64,000 nt of DNA from Asaia platycodi JCM 25414 (GTDB lineage: Bacteria > Pseudomonadota > Alphaproteobacteria > Acetobacterales > Acetobacteraceae): positions 388,833-452,832 of the forward strand of contig NZ_BAKW01000001.1 of assembly GCF_000614545.1 (NCBI RefSeq). The letters run 5' to 3'. Under the pieces are notes generated by a model that was not told where the DNA came from, made no database searches, and was given only the letters and a program-made list of their open reading frames with translations. The number at the start of each line of letters is the position of its first letter. The stretch's first letter is position 1. Below, piece after piece: positions 21,414-31,724 of this stretch. Position numbers and translations under genes: made by a program.

Positions 21414-21653
21414 GCAAAGTCCTTTCGAGTTTGGAACAGTATAACAGTCTCGAAAGGCGGTGCAATGCGGGAAGGTCGATGAGGCCTTACCGAGCACAGG
21501 ACGACACAGTAAGGAGCCCAGAAGAGCTTACAAGCGCCGGAGGATTGAACGATGACGTTGAGTATGATGCGAGCGTATTGCTTAGCAGCCAATCAGAGGG
21601 ATACGGCATGCTCCCTTGATGCACTCGCCGGATCTTCGGCCTTTTTGCCGATG

Positions 21654-22979
21654 CTAGAGATAATAACCGAAAACGATCAGGAAGGCAGATTTGTATCGGT
21701 TGTCGCCACCCGAGCCCGCTCCATTGGTGAACTGGCCAGCTCCAATATAGGGATCGTTGCGGCTCAGATAGAATTCGGACCACACCCGGAACCGGTTGGT
21801 CGCCTTGTCTGACCAGTAAGCGCCCAGGCTCAGTCTTTGAGTGTTGGGCGCGTGAGGGGTGATATCTTTCCAGACATCTGCATAATTGACGAAAAGATTG
21901 AGTTTAACCGGGAGTTTCCCTGTATCGAGCGATCTCGCAACTTCTGCAAATAGAATAGTAGTGCGGCTCGCGATGTTATAAAGTGAGTCATAATCGCCAA
22001 CTGTCACAAATCCATTCGAGTAGGGGTTGTTGAGGCTCATATCCTGACGCACCCCCTGAAGCTTGAAACGCCATGGTCCGGTCTCACGTTTCAGACTAAG
22101 GGAGAAAGCGCGGCGCTGTCCGCTTCTGCGCGTGTCATGATTACGGATCGTGGAGAGCCAGATTGACCCGGTAAGCGTGAAATTTCTGTCTGTGCCAGAA
22201 GCCGTTTGATAGCGCACGCGTCCGACTGTCATGTTGCGCTCCGTATTATCCGACCCGTTATCGATCGAGGCGCCATTTTTGGCGATGTTGACGGAATAGC
22301 GGGCACTGCCAGCACTGCGCCCGACCGCATTGGGGGCAATTGTAGGGAAAAAACCGGCGTCGAATGACCATTTGCCGGCAGTGTGGCTTGCGACGAGACC
22401 AGGATTATAGACCTCCTCAAGCCCGTAGATGAATCCAATGCTGTTCAGGAATGACGATCCCCACCAGCGGTCGTCGAAGGGAACCGGAGCAAGGCCGACG
22501 CTGATTTTGGTCGAACGGGTAATGTTGGCCCCGACATAGCCATATAAAGGAAAGCTGATCTCTCCAGGGTAGTTCTGGTAACCCGCGTTTTTGCCGTAAA
22601 GAAAGCTGCCCCCATAAAGTCTGTATTGGGCAGCACCGAAAATAACCGGCGTATCGTAATCGGCAGTCAGTATAAGCGTGTCATAAGACAGGTGACTAGA
22701 CGTGCGATCCTGACCTCGCTTTCCACGATCATTGAATCGCAAATCGTAACGTCCCCGGATAGCGACCCCTAGTGACAGGGCGCCGTGCTGCTTTTCGGTC
22801 GAACGCGAAGGTGTTTTTACTTGCCTGCTGCCCTGGCGCAGCGAGACCGGGTTGCTGGTCTTCGCAACAGAGAGATATTCTACCGATCCTGATTGTCGTA
22901 TCAGAGCTCCTGCGGGCAGGTCCTGCAGCGAAAGGCGTGTCAGATCGGCAAAAAGCAGAAGGCTTGCTGCGACGGCCAT
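21654..22979 (-). CDS. Putative outer-membrane porin-type beta-barrel protein
   Basis: 441 aa, uninterrupted. After a hydrophobic N-terminus (AVAASLLLFADL) and a linker, the protein is a succession of amphipathic strands rich in Tyr, Phe and Gly (for example YRLYGGSFLYGKNAGY, GFIYGLEEVYNPG, GAYWSDKATNRFRVWSEFYLSR). It ends in FLIVFGYYL, as expected of a barrel. I do not recognise a precise family. It lies about 170 bp downstream of another barrel gene, itself immediately downstream of betA, so it may be expressed with the choline genes. The exact start is uncertain because the signal sequence is atypical; an upstream shifted frame may contribute. Confidence 0.6.
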   Translation of the reverse strand: MAVAASLLLFADLTRLSLQDLPAGALIRQSGSVEYLSVAKTSNPVSLRQGSRQVKTPSRSTEKQHGALSLGVAIRGRYDLRFNDRGKRGQDRTSSHLSYDTLILTADYDTPVIFGAAQYRLYGGSFLYGKNAGYQNYPGEISFPLYGYVGANITRSTKISVGLAPVPFDDRWWGSSFLNSIGFIYGLEEVYNPGLVASHTAGKWSFDAGFFPTIAPNAVGRSAGSARYSVNIAKNGASIDNGSDNTERNMTVGRVRYQTASGTDRNFTLTGSIWLSTIRNHDTRRSGQRRAFSLSLKRETGPWRFKLQGVRQDMSLNNPYSNGFVTVGDYDSLYNIASRTTILFAEVARSLDTGKLPVKLNLFVNYADVWKDITPHAPNTQRLSLGAYWSDKATNRFRVWSEFYLSRNDPYIGAGQFTNGAGSGGDNRYKSAFLIVFGYYL

Positions 22980-23093
22980 ACCGGATCAATTGCCTCTCGG
23001 GTATTCGGTGACACCGTTACTCTGCAAACACCGCCGGAAACCGGGATTTTCAGTCGAGCGTTTCATGGTGTTGTCAGAAATGGCGGGCGCGTT

Positions 23094-23133
23094 TGCCTGT
23101 CCCGCCTCAAGTTCTTTAGCATCGGGACAGGCA
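23094..23133 (-). terminator. Hairpin between the two outer-membrane barrel genes
   Basis: A perfect 11-bp stem TGCCTGTCCCG/CGGGACAGGCA with an 18-nt loop, 19 bp after the stop of the upstream barrel gene. It may reduce expression of the second barrel gene. No T run. Confidence 0.4.
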
Positions 23134-23151
23134 GGGGCGCGTCGTTATTCA

Positions 23152-24621
23152 TCAGAACGACCAGATCGCATCGCAAGAGAACCAGAACATATTGTTGGTG
23201 CCGTTGCGTACTACCGGGTCGGCCACTGTTGCCGAGCGATTGAAAGGACGTGTGCCGTTGAGCGATTTATCGAGGCGGATTTCAGGCCTGATCGTGAATT
23301 GTCCCAGTCTAAGGCGTTTGTTCACGAAATCCGGCCTGTAGGTCACTCCGGCAGTTAGAGCGCCGTAAGTGGTGGGGGGCGCAATGTAATAGGCATAAGG
23401 ACGATTTCTTATCGCGTTGAGGTTCGACGTCGTGCCCTCATAGGAAGCGATGACGGCTCCCGTATTGTCACGAAAGACCTCACCCCGGAGATTGATCCTT
23501 AGCGATGGATTGAGGTCCCACGACATATAGGTAATGAACCCGTAGAGATCGTCGCGATTGGCATTGTCATGCATATAGATCGTGTCGAGCATGACACTCA
23601 GCCTGTCGTTGAAATGATAGGTGAGCAGAAAATCGCCGTTATATTGCATCAGGTTGTTGGCAACCCGGCCCATACCGGCGCTTACCCAACCTTCCGGGGA
23701 GGTGACAGGACGGCTGTTGTTTCCCTGTGGCCCGAAATGTCCGATGAGATGCCCGTCCAGCTTGCCGTTCATGAGATGGGAAAAAGAAAAGCCGACTGTG
23801 CCTTTGGGTCTGTTATTATTGCCTGCATTGCCGAAGGTCGTGGAATTGCCCGCGTCGATACCGAGAAACAAGTCGATTTTATCACTCAGATGGGTCGTGG
23901 ACATCACACCGACTGTTTCAAAGGGCACGATATAGTCGGCGGCATAGCTGTACGTGTAAAATGGCCGGGTGAGAGCGGAAGTCCCTTCCGTTCCGAGCAT
24001 GCCGAACATCTGCCCCAGCTGAAAATCGATACCGCGCGGTATGATCCATGGAGTATGGACATCGATATGCGATTGCAGGGGCACCAGCTGGTAGAGGCCC
24101 GTCAGTATGCCGTCGGCCATGCCAATTGTCGGTATGAAACGGGAATCTGAACCATACATCAGTTCGACCATGAAGCCGATGCCATAGCCGGATCCAACGC
24201 TGGTTACCGGGTGAGAAACAGAGCCGACGATCTGGTTCAAAACGACCGTATTGGCCCGATCCGTATAGAATTGCGCGAAATTCCTGCCGGATTTTGTCCA
24301 GGGATTTGCGGCAATTCCGGCCTCTACGGTCATATGGGCAACCAGGCCGTCCCAATAATCGGCTTTCGAACCAGAGGGCGTGGTCGGGGGCGCCTGTCTT
24401 TCTGACCCCGACAAAGGGTGGATGGGTGCCAACTCGGCATTTGAGGGTGTTGATGCAACCTGTTTTTCGTCGCGCGAGCTCCTTCGGGAAAAGCCGGCGG
24501 TGCCGGGTGTTTCGTCTTTGCCGGAGGAGGGGGACTCAGCCCAGCTTATCTCCGGAAGGAGGAGTATCCCTGCAAGCAGGGATACTCCCGACCATCGTCT
24601 CATCGTGCGATTGACGCTCAC
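23152..24621 (-). CDS. Outer-membrane beta-barrel protein, BBP2-like porin
   Basis: About 489 aa. The signal peptide SGVSLLAGILLLPEISWAES is followed by a roughly 50-residue Pro/Ser-rich linker. A barrel follows, starting YWDGLVAHMTVEAGIAANPWT and including GSGYGIGFMVELMYG, IDFQLGQMFGMLGTE and YMSWDLNPSLRINLRGEVFRD, ending FWFSCDAIWSF with a terminal Phe, the usual signal for barrel insertion. This matches BBP2-type (PF07642-like) porins by pattern; I cannot run a domain search. It begins only 13 bp after betA, so it is probably in the bet operon, and it may help choline or another solute cross the outer membrane (inference). Start is GTG 24621 or ATG 24603. Confidence 0.72.
   Translation of the reverse strand: MSVNRTMRRWSGVSLLAGILLLPEISWAESPSSGKDETPGTAGFSRRSSRDEKQVASTPSNAELAPIHPLSGSERQAPPTTPSGSKADYWDGLVAHMTVEAGIAANPWTKSGRNFAQFYTDRANTVVLNQIVGSVSHPVTSVGSGYGIGFMVELMYGSDSRFIPTIGMADGILTGLYQLVPLQSHIDVHTPWIIPRGIDFQLGQMFGMLGTEGTSALTRPFYTYSYAADYIVPFETVGVMSTTHLSDKIDLFLGIDAGNSTTFGNAGNNNRPKGTVGFSFSHLMNGKLDGHLIGHFGPQGNNSRPVTSPEGWVSAGMGRVANNLMQYNGDFLLTYHFNDRLSVMLDTIYMHDNANRDDLYGFITYMSWDLNPSLRINLRGEVFRDNTGAVIASYEGTTSNLNAIRNRPYAYYIAPPTTYGALTAGVTYRPDFVNKRLRLGQFTIRPEIRLDKSLNGTRPFNRSATVADPVVRNGTNNMFWFSCDAIWSF
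24561..24588 (-). repeat. 28-bp palindrome inside the signal-peptide codons of the BBP2-like porin
   Basis: A perfect 13-bp inverted repeat (GGAGTATCCCTGC/GCAGGGATACTCC) with a 2-nt loop, 33-60 nt after the porin start. In mRNA it would form a very stable hairpin just inside the coding region, which could pause ribosomes or attenuate transcription between betA and the porins. Confidence 0.7.
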
Positions 24622-24634
24622 GACACACGCCGGA

Positions 24635-26293
24635 TCAGTTCTCGTGTTCGGAGGCTATGTAATAGGGCGCGGTCGAGCGGGGCAGCGGTGCTTTTCCGCG
24701 CATGAGATCGGCGATTTTCTCCGCGATCATGATCGTGGGCGCATTCAGATTGCCCGTGGGAATGATCGGCATGATGGAAGCATCCACCACACGAAGGCCT
24801 TCCATTTCGTGAACCCGTCCCTGATGATCGACGACCGCCATGGGGTCGGTGCCCATCTTGTTGGAGCAGGATGGATGATAAGCCGTCTCTGCATGAGCCC
24901 GGACGAAGGCATCGATATCGTCATCCGATTGCAGATGCTGTCCCGGAGAAATTTCCCGGCCGCGATAGGGATCGAGGGCGGACTGAGCAAAGATCTCGCG
25001 GGTGATTCGAACGGCAGAACGGAATTCCCGCCAATCCTGCTCATGCGCCATGTAGTTGAACAGAATGCTGGGGTGTTGGTTCGGGTCTTGTGAGGTGACC
25101 TGAATGCGGCCCCGGCTCGGTGACCGCATCGAGCCCACATGCATCTGGAAGCTATGTTCGGTCACACCACCGGTGCCGTTATAGCTGATTGCAACCGGCA
25201 GGAAGTGGTATTGGAGATTGGGCCATTCGAAGCTTGGCTCCGACCGGATAAAGCCACCGCCCTCGAACTGGTTGCTGGCACCGATGCCGGTCCCGAGGAA
25301 GAGCCATTCCGCGCCGATCGCGGGCTGGTTGATGGTTTTCAGAGCGGGAGCCAGTGAGACAGGCTGGGAGCAGGCATACTGGATATACATTTCCAGGTGG
25401 TCCTGCAGGTTCTGCCCGACGCCGGGCAAATCCTTAACCACCGGAATGCCGAGGGCGCGCAGAATTGCGGCGGGGCCAACGCCTGAACGCTGCAATAGCT
25501 GGGGTGAGGCGATGGCGCCGCTGCACACGACGACTTCGCGCCCGGCATTGGCGCTTTCTCTTTCGCCCTTGCGCAGCCAGGTTACACCGACAGCACGGTT
25601 ATTGGAGAACAGGATACGGTCAGCGACCGCATGGGTCACAATGGTCAGATTGGGTCTCGAGCGTGCCTGATCGAGATAGCCGCGTGCCGTGCTGGAACGA
25701 CGCCCTTTTCGTGTGACCGTACGATCCATCGGGCCGAAGCCTTCCTGACGATAGCCATTCAGATCGTCCGTGCGGTTATATCCTGCCTGCACGCCAGCCT
25801 CGATCATGGCGCGGAACAGAATATTATTGTCGTGGCTGGGGGTCGTTACCTGCACCGGGCCGCTATCGCCATGATAGTCATTGCCGCCGATATCGCGGCT
25901 CTCTGCCTTCTTGAAATAGGGCAGGCAGTCGAGATAGCTCCAGTCCGACAGACCGGGGAGCGACGCCCAGTTATCGTAATCCATGGCATTGCCGCGAATG
26001 TAGCACATGCCGTTGATGAGGGAGGATCCTCCAAGTCCCTTGCCGCGACCGCATTCCATGCGCCGATGGTTCATATGCGGCTCGGGGTCTGTGAGATAGG
26101 CCCAGTTGTAGCGTCGACCCTGCAGCGGATAGGCGAGCGCTGCGGGCATCTGCGTGCGGAAATCGAAGCGGTAATCCGGGCCGCCAGCCTCAAGGAGCAG
26201 CACGCTCACATGGGCATCTTCGGTCAGGCGCGTAGCCAGCACATTACCGGCAGAACCGGCGCCTACGATGATGTAGTCGTATTCCTTGGCCAT
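24635..26293 (-). CDS. betA: Choline dehydrogenase
   Basis: FAD-dependent GMC oxidoreductase oxidising choline to betaine aldehyde (and possibly on to betaine) at the inner membrane. 552 aa, intact. N-terminal ADP-binding motif [20 protein letters not shown] signature region [20 protein letters not shown]; second signature [16 protein letters not shown]; catalytic His in [14 protein letters not shown] and Asn in [11 protein letters not shown]. It is third in a betI-betB-betA operon, 58 bp after betB. Together with betT it makes glycine betaine from imported choline for osmoprotection. Confidence 0.96.
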   Translation of the reverse strand: MAKEYDYIIVGAGSAGNVLATRLTEDAHVSVLLLEAGGPDYRFDFRTQMPAALAYPLQGRRYNWAYLTDPEPHMNHRRMECGRGKGLGGSSLINGMCYIRGNAMDYDNWASLPGLSDWSYLDCLPYFKKAESRDIGGNDYHGDSGPVQVTTPSHDNNILFRAMIEAGVQAGYNRTDDLNGYRQEGFGPMDRTVTRKGRRSSTARGYLDQARSRPNLTIVTHAVADRILFSNNRAVGVTWLRKGERESANAGREVVVCSGAIASPQLLQRSGVGPAAILRALGIPVVKDLPGVGQNLQDHLEMYIQYACSQPVSLAPALKTINQPAIGAEWLFLGTGIGASNQFEGGGFIRSEPSFEWPNLQYHFLPVAISYNGTGGVTEHSFQMHVGSMRSPSRGRIQVTSQDPNQHPSILFNYMAHEQDWREFRSAVRITREIFAQSALDPYRGREISPGQHLQSDDDIDAFVRAHAETAYHPSCSNKMGTDPMAVVDHQGRVHEMEGLRVVDASIMPIIPTGNLNAPTIMIAEKIADLMRGKAPLPRSTAPYYIASEHEN

Positions 26294-26351
26294 AATCTTC
26301 GTACTCGTCTTGGTTTTATTTCAGTTTTGCAAGTGTCGGCGTGATCTGCGA

Positions 26352-27820
26352 TCAGAATACCGAGACAAAGGGAGCGAGCTCGACCTGTATCGATTTCACC
26401 TGGGTATAGGCGAGCAGGGTCTGAATACCGTTTTCACGTCCGATGCCGGATTGCTTGTAGCCACCGACAGGCATCTGGGCCGGACTCTCACCCCATGTGT
26501 TGATCCAGCATATACCCGCCTGCATGGCGTGGATGACGCGATGGGCCGTAGCGATATCCTGGGTGACGACACCCGCAGCGAGCCCGAAACTCGTGGCATT
26601 TGCACGGGCGATGACCTCGTCTTCGGTCTCATAGGTGAGGATGCTCATTACCGGCCCGAAGATTTCCTCCTGGACGATCTGCATGGTGTCGGTGCAATCG
26701 GTAAAGACCGTTGGAGCAACATAGGCACCACGGTCGAATGTTGCGCCCGTCAGTCGATGACCCCCAGCCAGAACCGTGGCCCCTTCGACTTTGCCTGCTT
26801 CGATATGCCTCAGGACGGAGTCCATATGGCAAAGCTCGTTAGCGGGCCGAAATTGGTTGCGGGATCCATTGGATCGCCTGCGCGAATGCGCGCAACGCGC
26901 TCAACGACCGCAGCCTCGAACGCCTTTTTAAGCGACGCAGGAACGAAGACACGCGTTCCGTTCGTGCACACCTGACCCGAACTGTAGAAATTCGCCATCA
27001 TTGCTATATCGGCAGCACGGGCGATATCGGCATCTTCCAGAATAACCAGCGCCGATTTGCCGCCAAGCTCCATCGTCACGTCCTTGAGGCTTGAGGACGC
27101 CGCATCGGCCATAACTTTTTTGCCGGTCTGGACGCTGCCCGTGAAAGACACCTTGTCGATACGGGGGTCTGAAGTCAGCAGGCTGCCCACTTCTCTGCCT
27201 GACCCGACGACGACGTTGAAAACACCATCGGGGAGACCGGCTTCAGTATAGATTTCTGCGAGTTTCAGCGCGGTGAGAGGGGTCACTTCGCTCGGCTTGA
27301 AAATAACCGCATTGCCAGCAGCGAGCGCGGGCGCCGATTTCCAGAGCGCGATCTGGATGGGATAATTCCAGGCCCCGATTGCGGCGACAATGCCGAGCGG
27401 CTCACGTCTGGTGTAGAAGAAGCTCGTCTCACGCAGGGGCGCCTGAATGCCCTCAATGGCAGGGGCCAGACCCGCATAATATTCGAGAACATCCGCGCCG
27501 GTGACGATATCGACCGTGCTGGTTTCCGAGAACGGCTTTCCCGTATCGAGACTTTCCAGTCGGGCAAGCTCATCGTTGCGCTCGCGCAGAATGGCGACAG
27601 CCTTGTTGAGAATACGCGACCGTTCGACGGCTGTCATTGCAGCCCAGATCTTCTGTCCTTTTTCCGCGCTGGTTATTGCCGCATTTATTTCCTCTGCGCC
27701 TGCCACCTGCACGCTGGCGATAACGTCACCTGTCGCAGGGTTGACCGTTTCGATTGTGCGCCCGGTGCTCGTTTGGGCATGTGTGCCGTTTATGAAAAGC
27801 GGCTCGCTCTGCGTGGTCAT
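26352..27820 (-). CDS. betB: Betaine aldehyde dehydrogenase (frameshifted as read)
   Basis: NAD(P)-dependent cytoplasmic dehydrogenase converting betaine aldehyde to glycine betaine. The first 330 residues include [46 protein letters not shown], catalytic Glu in [11 protein letters not shown] and Cys in [15 protein letters not shown]. The QVCTNGTRV pattern is diagnostic of BetB. The frame breaks near 26823, where one more C in the CC preceding the ATATGG region joins it to the C-terminal part ([27 protein letters not shown]). Total about 490 aa. Its ATG overlaps the betI stop, implying translational coupling. Confidence 0.95.
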
Positions 27821-28445
27821 GATTTTTTCCGTTTAGTGAGGTTTGCGGATGGGCCGCGATCGGGTGAGGGGAAGTGCTGGTCGATGAAATCGAAAGCGAG
27901 GCTGAGAGCCTGCTCCGTATCGAACTGCCCTCCGGCGAGCGTGCCACGAAGCCAGAGGCCATCGATCAGGCTGCAAGGCCGGTTGCGGCATTGCGTGCGC
28001 TTTTCCGGTCCATCTCTCGCCCGAACTGATAGGCGAGATTAGAGTGCAGACGCCTGTCATTGGCACGCTGTAATCTTTTGAATTGAGGGTTGTTCAGGCT
28101 GGCCGACCAGAAGGCGAGCCAGCTGCGCATGGCTGTTGGACTTGTCTGGCTCGGGGCGAAATTGCCGTGAACGATGGCCCTGAGCTGAGTTCGCGGCGTT
28201 TGATCCCGCGCGTGGATGCAATGGAAAAGAACGGCCTCGCGCAAATCCCTGAGAATCTGACGCATGGCTGCCTCAAGTAATCCATCCTTGTTGCCGAAAT
28301 AGTGTGAAACAATACCTGCTGACAGACCGGCTTCCGTTGCGACGGAGGAAAGTGTGACGTCACTAAGGCCGCTATCCTCGATTACCTTGAATGTGGCGTC
28401 GATTAGCTGCTGGTGTCTGACAGGCTGCATTCCAACTTTCGGCAT
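27817..28445 (-). CDS. betI: TetR-family choline-responsive repressor (frameshifted as read)
   Basis: Choline-sensing repressor of the bet genes. The ATG at 28445 follows GGGAGGTGGAG. The N-terminal TetR HTH (about 10-55) has [46 protein letters not shown], characteristic of BetI. The frame ends early at 27966 because of one missing base; the next frame continues [26 protein letters not shown], which is the standard BetI C-terminus, to a TGA at 27817-27819 overlapping the betB ATG. Full length is about 209 aa. A near-palindromic site at 28477-28490 is its likely operator. Confidence 0.93.
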
Positions 28446-28476
28446 GTAAGCTCCACCTCCCGAAAGATTTAATTTG

Positions 28477-28490
28477 ATTGAGCGTTCAAT
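28477..28490. promoter_or_regulatory. Probable BetI operator
   Basis: ATTGAGCGTTCAAT is a 14-bp palindrome with one mismatched pair, 32 bp upstream of betI in the betI-betT divergent region. BetI operators are short palindromes around a CGTTCAAT half-site, so this is the expected element. Binding is inferred. Confidence 0.6.
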
Positions 28491-28653
28491 AAAGATAACC
28501 AAGATGTAATTCAACCCTGCGTTCGAGTCTGCCCGGTCACAACTGGCGTGATGAGAATAACAGGAGCGTTGAGAGGGACACTCGGTATGGCGGTCTGTAT
28601 CCAGTCAGGGGACTGGCAGCTTGATCTGAGCAGAATAGAGATGGAGCACTCAG

Positions 28654-30211
28654 ATGACGTCCCAAGTTGCGTCATGTATGAGATCGAAAAAAATGAGTGT
28701 TAACAGGCCGGTATTTTTTATTTCGGCGGTTATCACGACGCTGGCAGGGCTGGCGTGCATGCTCTGGCCGTCACAGAGCCGGACCGCGCTCGATCTGACC
28801 CAGTCTGTTGTCGTGGGCGCGTTCGGCTGGTTCTATATGGTGCTCATTGCCGTTTGCATGGGTCTTGTCTGCTGGCTCGCCTTTTCACGTTATGGCGATG
28901 TGCTCTTGGGGGAACCGGGGTCGAAACCGGCGATCTCGACGCTTTCATGGTCGACGATGCTGTTTTCAGCAGGGATAGGCATCGCGCTCATCTATTATGG
29001 TGCGTATGAGCCGCTCGATCATTATCTGAAGCCGCCGCAAGGGCCTGCAGCCACGGTGGAGGCCGCGCATGGGGCTATGGCCCTGACCTTCCTTCATTGG
29101 GGGCTGCATGGCTGGACGCTCTATGCAATGGTCGCGACGACCCTTGCCTATTTTGCCTATTGCAAGGGTCTGCCGCTTGCCTTGCGCTCACCGCTGGTGG
29201 CGATCTTTGGTGATCGCATTAATGGCAGCCTCGGCGATCTGGTCGATTGTCTGGGTGTGCTCGCCACCATGGTGTCAATGGTGACCAATGTCGCATCGGT
29301 GCGCTTCTGGTGCATTCGGGCTTCATCACCTGTTTGGCATCCCGATGACCATGCCGGTCCAGATCACCATTACAATCGTCATGATGATGGCCGTTGCGGT
29401 GACGGTTGTGGCGGGAGTGGATAAGGGGATCGCCCTGCTTTCAAACGTCAATCTGGCTATTCTGTGTGGTATCCTGCTTTTCGTTCTGAGCACCGGTCCC
29501 ACGGAGCATATTTTTCAGGGGATTGTGCAGAACACGGGCGATTATTTGGCCTCCTTTATTCCATCGACGTTCAATATGTATCTCTATGGTCATGCTGAGA
29601 AATGGATGGCGGCCTGGACGCTTTTTTTCTGGGCGTGGTGGATTGCCTGGACACCCTTTGTCGGCCTGTTTATCGCGCGTATTTCCAAGGGGCGCACAAT
29701 CAGGCAGCTTGTGCTTGGTGTCACCTTCATCCCGCTTGGTTTCACCCTCGTGTGGCTCGCGATTTTCGGCAATACAGCGATCGATCTCGTCAGGAGTGGC
29801 GCGGGTGCCGTGCTGGTCGATGCTGTCCAGAACGATCCTCCGATGGCGCTTTATCGTCTGCTCGAAACCCTGCCTCTGAGCGATGTTATTGCCACGGTCG
29901 CGGTATTCGCGAGCTTCGTGCTGTTTCTGACCCCGGTGAATTCAGGCGCCTTCATGATCGCCAGCCTGTCGATGCGCGATAGTGCGCCGGATGAGGATGC
30001 GCCGGTCTGGATGCGTCTCGTCTGGGTTGCCGCTATCGCAGTGATCAGTCTCGGGCTTCTGATCGCCGGCAATTTCGACGCCATGCAGATGGCTGTCGTT
30101 CTTTGTGGCTTGCCCTTCTCCATTGTGCTGACGTTCTACATGATCGGCCTAGTCCGGGCGCTTCGATCAGACGAAGCTGCCCGTATCCTGACGTCAGAGG
30201 TTGGGGAGTAA
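28654..30211 (+). CDS. betT: BCCT-family choline transporter (frameshifted as read)
   Basis: Inner-membrane 12-TM betaine/choline/carnitine transporter importing choline. Residues 16-210 show helices and the conserved LSWSTMLFSAGIGIALIYYG and HWGLHGWTLYAM segments. The frame then breaks near 29291-29327, where two added bases (one G, one C) give GIGALLVHSGLHHLFGIP and join the rest, including the BCCT signature WWIAWTPFVGLFIARISKGRT. About 519 aa. An ATG with GGAG ribosome site starts it at 28654. It is divergent from betIBA and shares the BetI operator region, so it is presumably induced by choline. Confidence 0.93.
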
Positions 30212-30222
30212 CAACCCGGTTG

Positions 30223-30259
30223 GGACGATGGTTTTCGCGCTTTGCGCTGACCATCGTCC
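30223..30259. terminator. Hairpin between convergent betT and LysR-type regulator genes
   Basis: A perfect 10-bp stem GGACGATGGT/ACCATCGTCC enclosing a 17-nt loop that itself holds GCGC-TTT-GCGC. It starts 12 bp after the betT stop. No T run. Confidence 0.45.
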
Positions 30260-30349
30260 TGCTATCAGCCATGTCTTGAAATGCGCCGGAGGATATTTCC
30301 GCACCCTCGTGAGCCTGCTGATCTATTCGCGTCGAGATGTACGTTTCTG

Positions 30350-31598
30350 TCACGCGCGTTCTGTATGCAGCGTTTTCGCTATGTTGCGGAGCTGGGTCAG
30401 GAATCGTTCCTGCAACGCGCTGGGCAACCAGCCCTTGCGCGTAAAGACACCGATCGTGCGTATGGTGTCGGGGATCTCGGATTCGATAGGGGTGAGCAAT
30501 CCTGCCGCCATTTCGATGGCGATCTGATCGCGGGAAAGCAGGGTCAGAAAATCGCTACGTGTCAGAACGCCACGTATGGTTGTAACCGACGCGCATTGTA
30601 TTGGTGCCTTGGGGCGCTCGATACTGGCGCGGTCAAAAATCTGCTGCCACCGTTCGAGAAGATAGGATGTGTGCGGCCCGACGATCCATGGGTATTGGGC
30701 GAGGTCTTCAAGGCTGGGCCTGCGTCCTGCGAGAGGGTGATCAACTCTGCCGATCACGGCGATACGATCGCGCAGGAGAAGCTCCTGACGCAGTTCGGGA
30801 GGGGGCTCTTCGCGCAGGGCACCGATAACAAGATCGAGCACGCCGTTGCGCAGGGCGGAGAATAACTCTCGGGCCGAGCCGTCGACGACATTCATTCGTG
30901 CAAGAGGCGCAGTGCGCGCCAGTTCCGCCAATGCGACCGGTAGCAGCATGGAGCGCGCAAGCGCCATGGCACCGATTGAAATGTGATCTGCCTGGCGCGT
31001 CGCCTCACGCACGCAATGACGAGTTCATTGATGCCGAGCCTGAATTTTCTGGCCATAAGATGACCGGCGCGGGACAGGGTAAGAATACGTCCGTTTTTCT
31101 CCATAAGCTCGATCTGGCTCAGCATCTCGAGCGCTTTCAGAGGGCGGAGAATGGCGGGTTTCGACAGATCGCCCATACGGCTGCCGCCGCGATGCCGCCT
31201 GTCTCGGAGAGCAGGAGGAGCGCCTTGACCTGCACGAGGGTCAGATGATTCTCCGGCCGGTTTGGGCGGCGAGGACCAACGCTGCTGCTTTTTAAGCCAT
31301 CGCCGAGATAATCGAGCGCACGGCGAAAGCGGATGACAATTTTCTCTCCCTCCCGCGTGAGTCTCAGCCCGTGAGGCAGGCGTTCGAAAATCCGGACAGC
31401 GAGTTTTGTCTCAATGCTGGCTATGCCTTGGGTGAGGGCGGGCTGTGAGAGATCGACCGCCGATGCGGCAGCGCTCAGACTGTTTTCCTGCGCGGCGATA
31501 ATCACGGCGCGGATATGGCGCAAATTCAGCTCGGGCACGGCCTGACTGCTCGTCACGACACGGTGAACGGAATCTGTCCCTGAAGGGTGATCTGCCAT
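30350..31598 (-). CDS. LysR-type regulator with duplicated N-terminal HTH (frameshifted as read)
   Basis: Transcription regulator spread over three frames by two frameshifts near 31175 and 31010. The assembled protein is about 416 aa, some 100 longer than usual. The first HTH (LRHIRAVIIAAQENSLSAAA, then SQPALTQGIASIETKLAVRIFER) is complete with its wing. It is followed by a second HTH-like unit, VQVKALLLLSETGGIAAAA then LSKPAILRPLKALEMLSQIELMEKNGRI, and then an effector-binding domain (SIGAMALARSMLLPVALAE, GSARELFSALRNGVLDLVIGAL, LLLRDRIAVIGRVDHPLA). It is divergent from pckG across 126 bp and may control it (inference). Confidence 0.8.
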
Positions 31599-31724
31599 GT
31601 ACCCCGCTCTAAAGACTGAGAGAAGACGGTGCGATGGAAAACAAAATCTTATATCGCATCAGAAATTCGAATTAGGTTTCTTTGTCAATATCGGCTTGAT
31701 TTTCTTCATACAGGGAGAAAATCA

